Assembly (NCBI GenBank): GCA_964017185.1
Contig: OZ024875.1
Location: forward strand, 42,129,486-42,193,485
Direction: 5' to 3'
From: Rugalucina vietnamica
Lineage: Eukaryota; Mollusca; Bivalvia; Lucinida; Lucinidae
DNA: 64,000 nt
Positions within the stretch are counted from its first letter, which is position 1. Every line of letters begins with the position of its first letter. The position numbers and the translations under genes are program-made. The notes under the pieces are model-generated. The model searched no databases, was not told the origin of the DNA, and saw only the letters and a program-made list of their open reading frames with translations. Positions 1 through 13,200 of the stretch are shown one piece after another.

Positions 1-1
1 A

Positions 2-172
2 ATCTGTGAAGCTGAAAGAAAGCGAAGAGAGCGCAAAGCCAAAACAAATGTGCCACCAGCAGACTCTATGACATTGACTTGCTCTACTTGCAACCGACAG
101 TTTAGAGCTGGAATTGGCCTAGTCAGCCATCAAAGAACTCACCAACACACATCAGCACTATTCAAGAAATAA
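2..172 (+). pseudogene. 3' end of a non-LTR retrotransposon ORF (C-terminal C2H2 zinc finger)
   Basis: The frame open from position 2 to TAA at 170-172 encodes a charged stretch EAERKRRERKAK and then CSTCNRQFRAGIGLVSHQRTH-type C2H2 finger (C-x2-C-x12-H-x3-H), ending LFKK. A single R-x-x-I-G-L-x-S-H-x-R-T-H finger behind a basic helix is the usual tail of one class of animal LINE reverse-transcriptase ORFs (remembered family feature). It lies in the ABTB1 gene on the opposite strand. The rest of the ORF is beyond the left edge. Confidence 0.6.
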
Positions 173-545
173 TGATGGTCTTTCTCATTAGTGAGAGACG
201 AACTATCACATGTATTTCATTTGTAATTGTCTCACTCTAATCGAAATCTGTAAAATAATGTTTCTATATTCAGTTTAAATAATGATGCTGTGTCCTGGGA
301 GAAAAATACTCATGACAAGTAAGTTAAAAGTAGCAAAAACTTACCTGTATACAAATAATCCAAAACTCCTCTAAATGCTGAAGGCAGAATCTGTAAAAAG
401 TATCTTCACTTATTCATTTGGAAGTTCCTTACATAGTTCAGAAAATTGTTCATGACATTTTTGTGTAAATTTCTTTTAGATAACAGAAAATCTTTCTTGC
501 TAAATAAAAGTTCAAGGAGGTAGCTAATTGTTAGACAACACAATA
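173..545. other. Intronic stretch, nothing recognised
   Basis: AT-rich sequence after the LINE stop codon, probably its 3' tail and ABTB1 intron. No exon, hairpin or repeat boundary was seen. Confidence 0.5.
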
Positions 546-808
546 ACTATGTCTGTGAAACGTATACCCCTCATACCCCACTTTTACATAGCAAAACTGG
601 GGTATGCAGGGGTATACCTATTTTTCTTATTTTTTGCTCCAAAACATAGATTGTGGGTACACGTTAGAACCGCCAAGGTGAGGCGGTTCTAACTGTACCC
701 ACAATCTATGTTTTGAGCAAAAATAAGAAAAATATCATTATCTACTGATATTTACAATTTTTACAGCTGAAAAAAAACTCTGTATTGCATGTGCAAGTTT
801 TCCTAATG
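546..808 (-). repeat. Palindromic MITE family A, copy 1
   Basis: A central near-perfect hairpin (arms with ACATAGATTGTGGGTAC and GTACCCACAATCTATGT around a GGCGGTTCTAAC loop) is flanked on one side by a GGGGTATAC-bearing arm and on the other by a tail ending in TGCATGTGCAAGTTTTCC. Orientation is opposite to copy 2 at 1432-1703, with ABTB1 exon 5 between them. Confidence 0.8.
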
Positions 809-1079
809 GTAGTAGTAATAATAGTTTGGGTAGAAACCAGTAAGCTTTTTAGCAATAAGGTCCCTATCATCTTTACCAGTATTTTACTTATTATGTCCTG
901 CACATACACATACATGTATATGTAATACTCAGAAATGATGGTGTTGCAGTATTGAATGAGGTGCTGCAGTAAAAGCCCTGGCTATCAAAAAGCTATAGCT
1001 TTTCGCTTGGGACTGTCAAGAGAAATACTTTCATTGAGTTTTAACAGCAGAAACAAAAATTTGGCAATAAGTCATTTAC

Positions 1080-1239
1080 CAGTCTGTGTTTAAGAACAAT
1101 GTCTCTTCGCCCCATCCATCTGGTTCTGAACAGTTCGGCAAAATAAGAACTTCTGGCACTTAGGATACAGCGGTGTGCCGGAATCTTTTCACCTCGAACA
1201 TGAAATACTACATCATGACAGATACCACTCTCTTTCAGC
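1080..1239 (-). CDS. ABTB1: ABTB1 coding exon 5 (first BTB/POZ domain)
   Basis: 160 bp encoding LKESGICHDVVFHVRGEK, IPAHRCILSARSSYF and ELFRTRWMGRRDIVLKHRL, the start of a BTB fold. Acceptor TTTTTACAG|GCTGAAAG and donor GACTG|GTAAATGAC, ending in phase 0. The next ABTB1 exon is not within positions 1-1079. Palindromic MITEs in opposite orientation lie on both sides (546-808 and 1432-1703). Confidence 0.92.
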
Positions 1240-4200
1240 CTGTAAAAATTATCGGAGACATGATGAGCAATGTCTGACAAAAGTTACTGAACACAATACT
1301 TCAGAAACCACATTCAATCGAGAAAAATATCTAGAAATGTCAAGGATTGCTGCAAAGTATGAAAACTGAAGTGGAAAGGTGTGTTTTAGCAGGAAAGTAT
1401 AATGGTAAGTGTTAAAATGCCAAACATTATGAAGACTTGCTCATGCAATATACAGAGATTTTTTTTCAGCTGTAAAAATTAAAAATTTCATTGGAAAAAT
1501 TTTGATATTTTTAAAATTTTTGCTCAAAACATAGAGTGTGGGTGCACTTTAAAACCCCCTCGGCGAGGCGGTTCTAACGAGTACCCACAATCTATGTTTT
1601 GGAGCAAAAATAAGAAAAAAAAGGTATACCCCTGTAAACCCCAGTTTTACTATATAAAAGTGGGGTATAAAGGGGTATACATTTCACGGACATGTTTTCC
1701 TGATGAATGTGGCATGAACTGGAACCACAATCTGGAAATAGTTACTTCTTCTTAAATCTGAAATTTCAAGCTTCTAGCCTTCTTCTGTGACAGTACAGCC
1801 CGGTTACCAAAGCCTTTGCTTTTGCTGCATAGTGCATTCCCTTTACTTCCTCAATCTAAAATTTAGACCTTCTAATCTTCAATGGCTGCACAGCAGCCAG
1901 GCATGTGACATATCAGACCGGGCTAAGAACCAAATGACAGGGTTTGTCACAACATGGTTCATGGTTCATACAGACTTTCAAAACATAAATTTAAGATCTT
2001 TTTAGGGCTTTTTTAAGGACACATATTTTCAATTTTCCTGCGCAAAAAAGTACAATGGTGACATTTTATGGTAGATGTTGCAAAAAATGACTACAAGCAC
2101 GACTAACGTGTAGGTATTACTATTAATATTTTGTCAAAATAGAAAAAGTGCCTTGAGAGGCACGTATACCCCCGGCTGGTAGTCACCCAGCCCGCCTTCT
2201 CCCTCCCTCAACCACCCAGCGCATGCACATGTCCTAAAATTGAACCTCAAATCCCAAACGAAAGACAGTACCTTTATCAAATACATTGTACCTTTGAGAA
2301 ATGTGTGTTCTAAAGCAGTTTGCCCATAGACATGAGGTTGTGTAGTTTTAGAGTACTACAGATCTACTTTACAGCAGTACACAGAGCTGACTTGTGTACT
2401 CCATCTAGGACTTAATCGCGGACATTGTGGGTCAGGTCCTCAGTCCTAGATGGAAAATGAAAATAGAATGCCATTCCAAAACAAAACAAAAAAAAATTAA
2501 TAGAAAAATTAATAATAAAAAAAGTATTGATGTCCTCAATCTTGAACACAATCTTGAAGACAAGCCCCCCTACCCCCACCCCCCGGACATGGACCCAAAG
2601 GTCTGAACCCAACATGGTACATGTACCTATGGTCTAAGTATGAATGCTTTCTGACAAGTGGTTGTCAAGATACAGACCTACATAATATACATTTCGAATA
2701 GCTATCATATTACAACATGTATATAAAGGTGTCCTAGATTTTGACCTCTAGCCCCACCCCTGGAGTTTGGTGCCATGAAATAAAAATCAACCCTACAGGA
2801 TATCTATGATCGAAATAGGAATACATTACTATGAGTGTAATGTTAAGATATGGGCCAAGAAAAAAAAAAGAAAACATTGTGTAATAAAACATTTTAAAGG
2901 TGACCTAGATTTTGAACTCTAGCCCCACCCCCTGGCATGGATCCTGGTGTCTGAAATCATGGAAACAAAGCAAACCCTATAAGGTACCTGTAGTCTAAAT
3001 ACGAATGATTTCTGACCATTGGTGTATGAGATATACATCAATAGAGAAACTTTAGCCAAAACTTTGACGCAAATTAAAGGTGACCTAGATTTTGAACTCT
3101 AGCTCCACCCCCTTGCATGGACCCTGGGGTCCGAACCCATAGAAACAAAGCCAACCCTACAGGGTACCTATAGTCCAAATATGAATGGTTTCTGATCATT
3201 GGTTCATGAGATATACACCAAAAGAGAAACTTTAACCAAAACTTTGACGTAAGTTAAAGGTGACCTAGATTTCGAGCTCTCGCCCCACCCCCGGGCATGG
3301 ACCCTGGGGTCCAAACCCATAGAAACGAAGCCAACCTTATAGGGTACCTATAGTCCAAATATGAATGGTTTCTAATATTTAGTTTATGAGATATACACCA
3401 ATAGAGAAACTTTAACCAAAACTTTGACATTTCAACTGAACTAACGAACCAACGAACTAACGAACATACGAACGGACGAACGGAAAAGCGAAAACTATAA
3501 ATGCCGGGGGTATAAAAAGAGAATCGGAGAATGGCTACCGATTTCCATGGGGAAAAAAAAAATTTGGAGAGAATGCAGACCAAATTGGCAGAGAATTAGA
3601 TTTAAGGCTCAAACATATTGGTTTCAAGGCCTCTCAAATGAAATTTAAGGGCTTTTCAGGGCCTCCCATGCAATTTAAGACCTTTTAAGATAACCTCCAA
3701 AATTCAGGGCCTTTTCAAGACTGTATGAACCTTGTGGTTCATTTCCTACCTTCTCAGGAATTCTTCATAAATATCTCTCCTCATAACTTTAGATGACACC
3801 ATGTTATATGACTGTAGCAGTTTCTTGATTGTATCTGTCAGAGCTCCGTATAAACATCTCTCGCCATCAAAGGTATTAGGCTCACATCTTGCACCTAGCA
3901 GTAAAATTTAGCAACAAATTAAACCAGAGGACCAATGGTCCTGTAAACGCTCACCTGAGTCTGCTGCATATACCAATAAACATGTTTGAATATTATGGTA
4001 TTCAACCCCAGTGCAGGGGCAGATGAAGCCCTTGGGCCGTTTTCTTTTTTCAGAATAATCAATATTCTGTCCATTTGCCAATTTCTTGTTGGCTTTTCCC
4101 TTCAAATGACATTTTAACAGTTTTTCCCATTCAAATGCATGGGCAACCCATGTTGACCTTGCCATAAACTTGGTCAAGGTCATCACAGGGTCATGATTTA

Positions 4201-7200
4201 TATATACATTGTAGTACTATAGCCATGGATGCTTCACGCCAAGTTTCACTGAAATCAATCTATTGGTTTCAGAGAAGATATTTGAAGGGTTTTTACCATA
4301 TATGGGCATGGTGGCCATCTTGGTCATGTGACCTAGAATATTAATATATACATTGGTTCCCCCATCCTATAGATGCTTCACATAAAATTTGGCTTCAGTT
4401 GGCCATGTGGTTTTAGAGGAGAAGATGTTTGAATATTATGGTAATATTTATGTATATTGCCCCGTAGTGTGGGCATATGAGCCCTTGGGTCCATTTTTTT
4501 TTTCGGAATAATTAATATTTAGTCCTACTACCCATTTCCTGCAAGATTTTCACCTCAAATGACTTTTTAAAAGTTTTCCCCATTCCAATGCATTGGCGAC
4601 CTATGTTGACCTTGTCGTAAAATAGGTCAAGGTGACCACAGGGTCATGATTTATATACACATTGTAGTACTTCAGCCTTTGGTGCTTCATGCCAAGTTTC
4701 TTTGAAATCGAACCATCAGATTCGGAGAAGAAGATTTTTGAAGGGGTTTTACCATATATGGGCATGGCAGCCATCTTGGTCATGTGAACTAGATAATTTA
4801 TATATACATTAATTCCCCCATTTCATAGATGCTTCACATAAAATTTGGCTTTGATTCGCCAAGCGGTTTAAGAGGAGAAGATGTTTGAATATTATGATAA
4901 TATACATATTGCCCCGGGGTGGGGGCAGATGAGCCCCTGGGGTCTATTTTTTTTTTCAGAATCATTAATATTCAGTCCTACTGCCCATTTCCTGCAAGAC
5001 ATTCACTTTAAATGACATTTTAAAAGTTTTCCCTATTCAAATGCATTGGCGACCTATGTTGACCTTGCCGTAAAAAAAGGTCAAGGTCATCACAGGGTCA
5101 TGATTTATATATACATTGTAGTACTTAAGCCATCGATGCTTCATGCCAAGTTTCTTTGAAATCGATCCACCGGTTCTGGAGAAGAAGATTTTTGAAGGGT
5201 TTTTACCATATATGGGCATCGCGGCCATCTTGGTCATGTGACCTGGATTATTTATATACACATTGATTACCCCTTCCTATTGATGCTTCACATAAAATTT
5301 GGCTTTGATTGGCCAACCGGTTTCATAGGAGATGATGTTTAAATATTATGGTAATATACATGTATATTGCCCCGGGGTGGGGGCATATGAGCCCCTGGGG
5401 TCCAATTTTTTTCAGAATCATTAATATTCAGTCCTACTGCCCATTTCCTGCAAGACATTCAATTTAAATGACATTTTAAAAGTTTTCCCCATTCAAATGC
5501 ATTGGCGACCTATGTTGACCTTGCCGTAAAATAGGTCAAGGTCATCACAGGGTCATGATTTATATATACATTGTAGTGCTTGAGCCATCAATGCTTCATG
5601 CCAAGTTTCGTTGAAATCAGTCCACCGGTTCTGGAGAAGAAGATTTTTGAAGGGTTTTTACCATATATGGGCATGGCGGCCATCTTGGTCATGTGACCTG
5701 GATTTCTTATATACACATTGGTTCCCCCTTCCTATAGATGCTTCATATAAAATTTGGCTTTGGTTGGCCAAGCGGTTTCAGAGAAGAAGATCTTTGAAAT
5801 TGTGAACGGACGACGGACGGACGGACGACGGACGGACGGACGCCGGATCATGGCCATCCTATAAGCTCACCTTGTGAGCCTAACGGCTCAGGTGAGCTAA
5901 ATATGGTGGCTGCTTCAGCTTCTTGTCGATTAACCTCTATACTGGTACAGCTGAGTAACTTAACATCAGCTTGAGTACATATTGTCGCTACCTGAAATTG
6001 ATAAATGAATGTGTAAATATTTAGCATCAGATGTAGGGATCGAAAACTAAATCACATACATACTATACATCAATAGTACGTATATATACTGAGCATAAAA
6101 AGAAACGCAGCAATTATAATCTACTAAATCTTGAACAAACTATGATATAATCAGATTTCGTTGAATGTTTAACACACATAGTAGATATCAGACTTCTAAA
6201 TGCAAGAAACCGATTTTCACTTTAGTAAGTACATGTATTGCTGAGTTTATTCGATGCCGACCACAGGAAAGTTGAAAATGGTAAAACATACAGTGAGCAT
6301 GCGTAAACATTAAAACAGTTGATGATTTAGAGGTTAAAAAGTGTACGTATGCACAGAGCAAATCTTTCCCGATTTTGCATTATCTAAGAGGGCAAAATAT
6401 CTTTTTCGATTTTAATCAAAACAAAGATCAGGTTTTCTGCAGTTTATACCCTAGTATCCCATAAATATGAATCACGCATTTAAACAAAGTTGAAGTCATC
6501 TTCATTTTATCCTTAAACTGGAAAAATCCTCCGTAAGATAGTGCTGCGTTTCTTTTTTTGTTCAGTGTAGTTCCAACTGAAACAACACCTGTTCCCAATG
6601 AGCTTGAATGGGTTCATTTGTGTGTACCTATTGTTCAATTATGTTTATTTCTTTTTTATTGTTTTGTTGTTTATTTAATATTGAAAAATCTGACCAGGTT
6701 ATGAAAATGGCAAACGGGGTGCGGTCCTACACGGAATACTGTTACTGCAGGTACAGAGTTAACTTCTTTTTAAAACCGATTTTCCAAGGAACAACTATAA
6801 GCTATGATGGTGGATAGGAAAAATCTGATTAAAATTTCGTCAACAAATTGCAGAGGTTTAGGGGAATACACCAAAAGAAAAGATGTTTTTAACTTTTTAA
6901 GAGGCAAAAATCATGGGATATACTGTTTGCAAGACACACACTTTACTGCAAAAATGGAACCGTACATAAATGCAGAATGGGGAGGGGAAATATTATTTAA
7001 TTCTCACACTTCGAACTCTAGAGGAGTTTGCATTTTACTCAGTAACAATATAGAATATAAAGTACATCAATCGAAAAAAGACCAAGAGGGAAACCTACTT
7101 ATTATAGATATAGAATTAGAAGGCCACCGTTTCTCTCTAGTGAATGTGTATGGTCCAAATGATGATTCACCAGACTTTTTCCAAAACATACATGGCGCTT

Positions 7201-10200
7201 TAGAAGAAATGGGTAACGAAACGATTGTAATATGTGGTGATTTTAACCTTGTACAAAACCAGGACTTAGATACTTATAATTATGTCAACATAAATAATCC
7301 TAGAGCCAAAAATAAGGTCTTAAATTTAAAAGAAGAATTAAACATGGTCGATCCTTTTAGAGAAATATATGATGGTCTTCGAAGATTTACGTGGAGAAAG
7401 GCAAACCCTATTAAACAAGCACGACTAGACTTCTTTCTTGTATCAGAAACAATAATGCATAGTGTAAATGATTTAGAAATTATACCAAGTTATAGATCGG
7501 ACCATTCTACTGTTGTACTTTCGCTGCAATTTAATGACTTTGTCAAAGGTAAAGGATTGTGGAAATTTAATGTTAGCCTTCTTAAAGATAAAAATTATGT
7601 TAACACTGTCAAAAAGTGCATTAATGACGTTAAAGAGCAATATATGTTACCAGTGTATGATACCGAATTTATTGAGGACAATGCCAATAATGAAATGCTA
7701 CAATTTACAATATCGAATCAGCTTTTTCTGGAGGTACTATTGATGGAAATTAGAGGAAAAACAATTTCGTACTCAGCGCACAAAAAGAAACAAAACAAGG
7801 AAAAGGAAGATTTATTACAAACAGAAATAGAAGATTTAGAGAAAACTGGTGAAATGAATTTAGATTTGTTGGAAACTAAAAAAGAAGAGCTTGAAAATTT
7901 AAGAAAAGAGAAACTTAAAGGTATCATTATAAGATCAAGGGTTAGGTGGGCAGAAGAAGGAGAGAAACCAACCAACTACTTTTGTAACCTTGAATCACGA
8001 AATTATATTAATAAAACAATTACGAAAATAGAAAAACAAAATGGCCAAACAATTACAAAACAGGAAGATATACTGAATGAGGTTAAATTATTTTACGAAA
8101 ATTTATATGAAAATCATGATTCAAATGACAACCAAGATTCCGAAATAATTTCGATTTTGGAAAACATACAAGAAAACCCTAAACTATCTTTAGAAAATAA
8201 AAATAAACTTGAAGGCGAGCTTACCGATAAAGAAATATTAGCAGCGGTAAAGAAAATGAAAAACAATAAAAGTCCTGGAACAGATGGATTCACTTCCGAA
8301 TTTTTCAAATTTTTCTATAATGACATTAAAGTTTTTATAAAGAAAGCATTAAATGAAGGGTACGAAAACGGAAAATTATCAATATCTCAGAGACAAGGTC
8401 TAATCACATGCCTCCCAAAGGGAGATAAACCGAAACAATTTTTAAAGAATTGGCGCCCAATTACTCTATTAAATGTTATTTATAAAATTGCGTCTTCTTG
8501 TATAGCAGAAAGAATAAAAACAACTTTAACAAGTCTTATTTCAGACGATCAAACAGGTTTTATCAGCGGAAGATACATAGGCGAAAATACAAGATTGATT
8601 TACGATATTCTTCATATTACTGATGAACTAGATATTCCAGGTCTCCTTCTTATTGTAGATTTCGAAAAAGCTTTTGATTCCATTTCGTGGAAATTCATAA
8701 ATCACACCTTAAACTTTTTTAATTTTGGAGAGTCTATCAAAAAATGGATAAATGTTTTTTATAATGATATCCAATCGTGTGTTATTCAAAATGGTTTTCT
8801 TTCAGAACCCTTTAACGTGAAAAGGGGATGTAGACAAGGAGACCCGTTATCTCCATATATATTTCTGTTATGTGCAGAAATACTTTCTCGTCAGTTTAAA
8901 GCAAGTAATGATATAAAAGGAATACAAATAGCAGGAATTGAATACCTTCTATCCCAATTTGCTGACGACACTACAATACTACTGGACGGTTCTGAAAATT
9001 CTTTAGATGAAGCCCTTAAGATCTTAAATACATTTGCATTAGCCTCAGGTCTAAAATTAAATTCAACTAAAACTCGAGCGGTATGGATAGGGAGCAAAAA
9101 ATTTAGTGGTGAAACCTTTAACCATAGACTGAAATTAGATTGGAACCAAACAGACTTCACAATTTTAGGTATTAAGTTCTCATGCAACATAGATACCATT
9201 GTTGACATAAATTATAATAACAAACTTATTGAAATAGAAAAAGAAATGAAACAGTGGTCCAAAAGAATATTAACACCTTTAGGAAGATTAACGGTACTCA
9301 AAACTTTACTTGTATCGAAGTTAAACCATTTAATTATATCTTTGTCTAATCCAAGTGCACGTCAGAAAACACAATTGAATAAATTATTTTTTGAATTTAT
9401 ATGGAAGTCATCTATAGATAAAATTAAACGTGACGTAATCATTCAAGACTTTAGTCAAGGTGGATTAAGGATGATACATTTAGAGAAATATATTTATGCT
9501 TTAAAGCTAGGATGGATAAGAAGACTCATTTTGAATGAAGCGAAATATAAAACTCTTTTTCAAAATATATATGAAAACATAGAACATATATTAAACAAAG
9601 GTGATACTTTCATCGAGGAGTTGAAGAATAATAACAGCAATAAATTTTGGTACGACGTCTTTGATGCTTGGATCAAGTTTATTCCCTTTTTGAAACCTAA
9701 AACAAAAGAAGATGTAATGAGTATTAGTTTATGGGAAAACAGTAACATTAAAATAAATGGCATGCCAGTCTTTTATCAAAGATGGTACGATAAAAATATT
9801 ATTTTCATCAAGGATCTTTTAAATTCAGAAGGAAAACTTCTATCTTTTGAACAGTTTCAGAATAAGTATGATCTACGATGTCATTTTCTACAGTTTTTAG
9901 GAATTAAAACAGCTGTTGGAAATTATATAAGACAGCTGGAGATTAACCTAAGCATAGACCCAGAACCTTTAATGAACTGTGTCATACCCTTCAATGTAAA
10001 ACTTATATTAAAACATAAAAAGGGAAGTCAGGATATGTACAGATTATTAGTATATAAAACCGTTATACCTAAAAGTCAAATAAAATGGAATCAAGTTTTT
10101 CAAAATGTAGACATGAATTGGAAATCTATATACACAGTTTCAAAAATATGCTGTAGAAACACAAAACTATATTGGTTTCAATATAGACTTCTACATAGAA

Positions 10201-13200
10201 TATTAGCAACAAAATACCTTTTAACAAAAATGAACATCGAGCAAAATAATCTTTGTACTTTCTGTGGCGAAGAAGTAGAGAAACTTGAACATTTATTCTG
10301 GCAATGCAATACTGTAAATACGTTTTGGGAAAATATTGAACAATGGATTTACGATCAAAATAATTACTTAATTAACATAGACAAAGTAAGAGCAATATTC
10401 GGAATTTTAAACGCATCAAAAATCTATATACCGGTAAACTATATACTAACAGTCACTCGATACTACATTTATAATTGTAAATTAAATGAAAACAATCTCA
10501 CAATCCAAGGATGGCAAAGATTCGTAAAACAATATTTAGAAGTAGAAAAAATGATAGCAATTAAAAACGACACATACATGCAATTCAACACAAATTGGGG
10601 AAAATGGTTACGTATCTTCGACTTGTAATAGAGATTACTAGGGCTCACATTTTAATATATTGAAGTATAATCCATATCCTATCAACTGTAACATATGAAC
10701 ATTTTAAAGCAAAAAAACCTCTGCGAATCAGCACATATATATCTAGCTTTTAGCCGATGACTTTGTACCTTGCACGAGATCCACAACAATGTACAATGTA
10801 TACTGTGTAGCCGCGCTTCGTTTGTCAGTACTACTGAAGCATATCTGTACGGGCAACGTCAAGCAAAAAGTAACTTGTTGACATAAAATATACCAATTAG
10901 ACCATGTGAAAACTATGTTCATCTGGATTTTTGTAATACATCACATGGACGCAAAGATCGCTGTATATAATCAAACGTTGATTGAAAGTGATGTTCATGG
11001 AAAAATATTATCGCTGAAAAATAATAATTTTCTCATGGTGTGGTTGCCATATAATTATATTGTAAATATTGTACATGTATCTATGTTTCTCATAGTTGTA
11101 TGTTATCATGTTTTCTGTGTCAGATGAGAAATAAAAAAAATTACAAAAAAAAATATGGTGGCTGCATGGATATGTGAATTATTTCTACATATGAAATTTC
11201 AAGAACTTTTTAAAGTGGATTTTAAGCGGAGAATACTGGTTCAAGTCCAACATAACCACCGTGTCCATTCGAAACGCATGAAAAGGGGTCGTAACGCATG
11301 ATCGGCGGCATTTTCACGTATGATTGCGGTAGTTTCCTACGGATTCGCCACCATTTTTGGAGGAAACTTTAGCGGTAAGTTTTTGCAAACTTTTATTTGA
11401 ATTATTTAAATAGACCTTTCCAACGAACGATCTAGCCTATCCGGATCTACATACATGCCTCTAATTGCCGAGTGTTCTACTGATGCATAGGCTTCGATAG
11501 GACTCGCAAACATTCGAGGAGATTATTGTTTTGCAAGTTCGGCCATACATGAAAATAACATTCGCCCAAAAACGTTTCGTACATTTCTCATTTTCTTCAA
11601 AGTTTTGACTAACTGTTGGATGATTTTGCTTTTTGACATCACACTTTAACTTAAGAAGCCAATTTCTCGTGATTTTTTTCCCGAACAACCACGGGTTAAA
11701 ACAAAATACGTCAAAATTAAAGTAACGCACGATAATACGGCAACCTGGTCTTTCGAACTTTGCAAGTATTTACAATGAATAACATATTTTAAGGGGTAAA
11801 AGCAAGCCAAACGCTCATTTGTCTCCAGTTTACACGTTTGGTGCTCGTCAATTGTACAAAGCTGAATCCTTGCTGTAAAACAGTAATTTGCTGACCATGT
11901 TGCTCGGTAGCTCTGTTGGCATAGCTATCAAAGAAGCAGAAGAAGAATGTGGCCCGACCAGGGCACGAACCAAGGGTCTCTCTCTTACCGTTTTTAACGT
12001 GGAGAGTTACTTGCAAACACCTGGACATTCACACCGCCTTACATTTATACAGCAACAGAAGGCAATTTCAAAAGTAGAAAGTAAATGGTGTCACGACTAG
12101 TATACTTTTCCAGCATTCAGTCTTGAAATTATACCACCTTTTCAAGCACGGCGGTAACAGAGAAATTTAGAGGTGCCGACATGACCTTGAACCGTCCAAC
12201 AATCTGTGGACCTGCTCTTGAGCACAAATAGTCCGGTAGAAAAGAGCTGAATTCAGAGAGGACCTGGAATTGAGTTCTAAAGTTTTTTTCTTTACTGAAT
12301 CTTATCTAGCAGACCTTGCCCTTGAAGAATCCAAGTGATGCCACCTTGGCATCATTGAGCATTTTGATATATTCAAGATGGTATCCAAGATGGAAGCCAG
12401 AAATAGCAAAAAGCAATATTTTACATCTCAGAGGACCTGGGATTAAGTTCTAAAGTGTTTTTCTATACTGAATCTTGTTTAGCAGACATAGACCTTGAAG
12501 AATCCAAGTGATGCCACTTTGGCTTCATTTAGCGTTTTTATGTATTCATGATGGTATCCAAGATGGAGGCCAGAAAAAGCAAAAATCAATATATTACATC
12601 TAAGAGGACATGAAATTAAGTCTAAAGTATTTACCTTTACTGGATCTTGTTTAGCAGACATAGCCCTTGAAGAATCCAAGTGATGCCACTTTGGCATCAT
12701 TGTGCATTTTTGATATATTCAAGATGGAATCCAAGATGGAAGCCAGAAATAGCAAAAATAAACAGCTTTACATATATGGGACAACTCTGTGATGTGATTT
12801 ATTGGTTTGCTTTTGTGTAAGACATAGAAAAAGAAGTTATGAAACATAACATTTCATAACAAGTCATAACATTTGTAACTTTAAGAAACTAAGATGGCAT
12901 CCAAGACGGTGGCCATAATAAAAAGAAGCACCAAAAACAATTTTACCTGTTCACATTTGAGATGTGCTTCTGGAAACATTTTGTGTAAAGCATAGCTTTT
13001 TAATTAAGAACAGGGGCATGTCTTTTTCACAAATTATCTAATTTCAATATGCAGGATGGCAACAAAAATGGTAGTCAAAACATCAAAAATATATTTATGT
13101 ATTTTTACACTTGTATTCCCCTTGTAATACTTCATTTCTTTGGCAATCTGCATAATAAATAATATACTTGGCATCCATTTATGTATCATGCCAGTCCAGT

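Larger units (their letters stand above)
5914..11150 (+). mobile_element. L1/Tx1-like LINE insertion with 15 bp target-site duplication
   Basis: AAATATGGTGGCTGC occurs at 5899-5913 and again at 11151-11165, directly after an A-rich tail, as expected for target-primed insertion. The element carries an intact ORF2 but only about 890 bp of upstream sequence, 485 bp of it a nested MITE, so it has no ORF1 (5' truncated or ORF1-less). It is antisense to ABTB1 in its third intron. The left boundary rests on the duplication alone. Confidence 0.7.

Noticed and set aside
4601-5261. Recurring KMAAMPIYGKTPSKIFFSE peptides in 4-6 kb and 24-26 kb
   Set aside because: Translations of the family D tandem unit; frames are short and each unit is broken.
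5902-5991. Minus-strand stretch that looks like an exon (TTTCAG| then VATICTQADVKLLSC)
   Set aside because: It lies just inside the LINE left boundary, has no match to ABTB1, and the true ABTB1 exons 3 and 4 join in phase without it.
7513-9763. Several short frames on both strands inside the LINE ORF2
   Set aside because: Shadows of the 1274-codon reading frame.
11461-11730. 89-codon frame in the long-TIR arm (also 18416-18685 and, diverged, 58698-58988), with similar peptides in both transposon copies
   Set aside because: Codon-by-codon comparison of the two families shows mostly amino-acid-changing differences and few silent ones, and the fourth arm (61560-61850) has two stops. The similarity is that of DNA arms, not a protein under selection.
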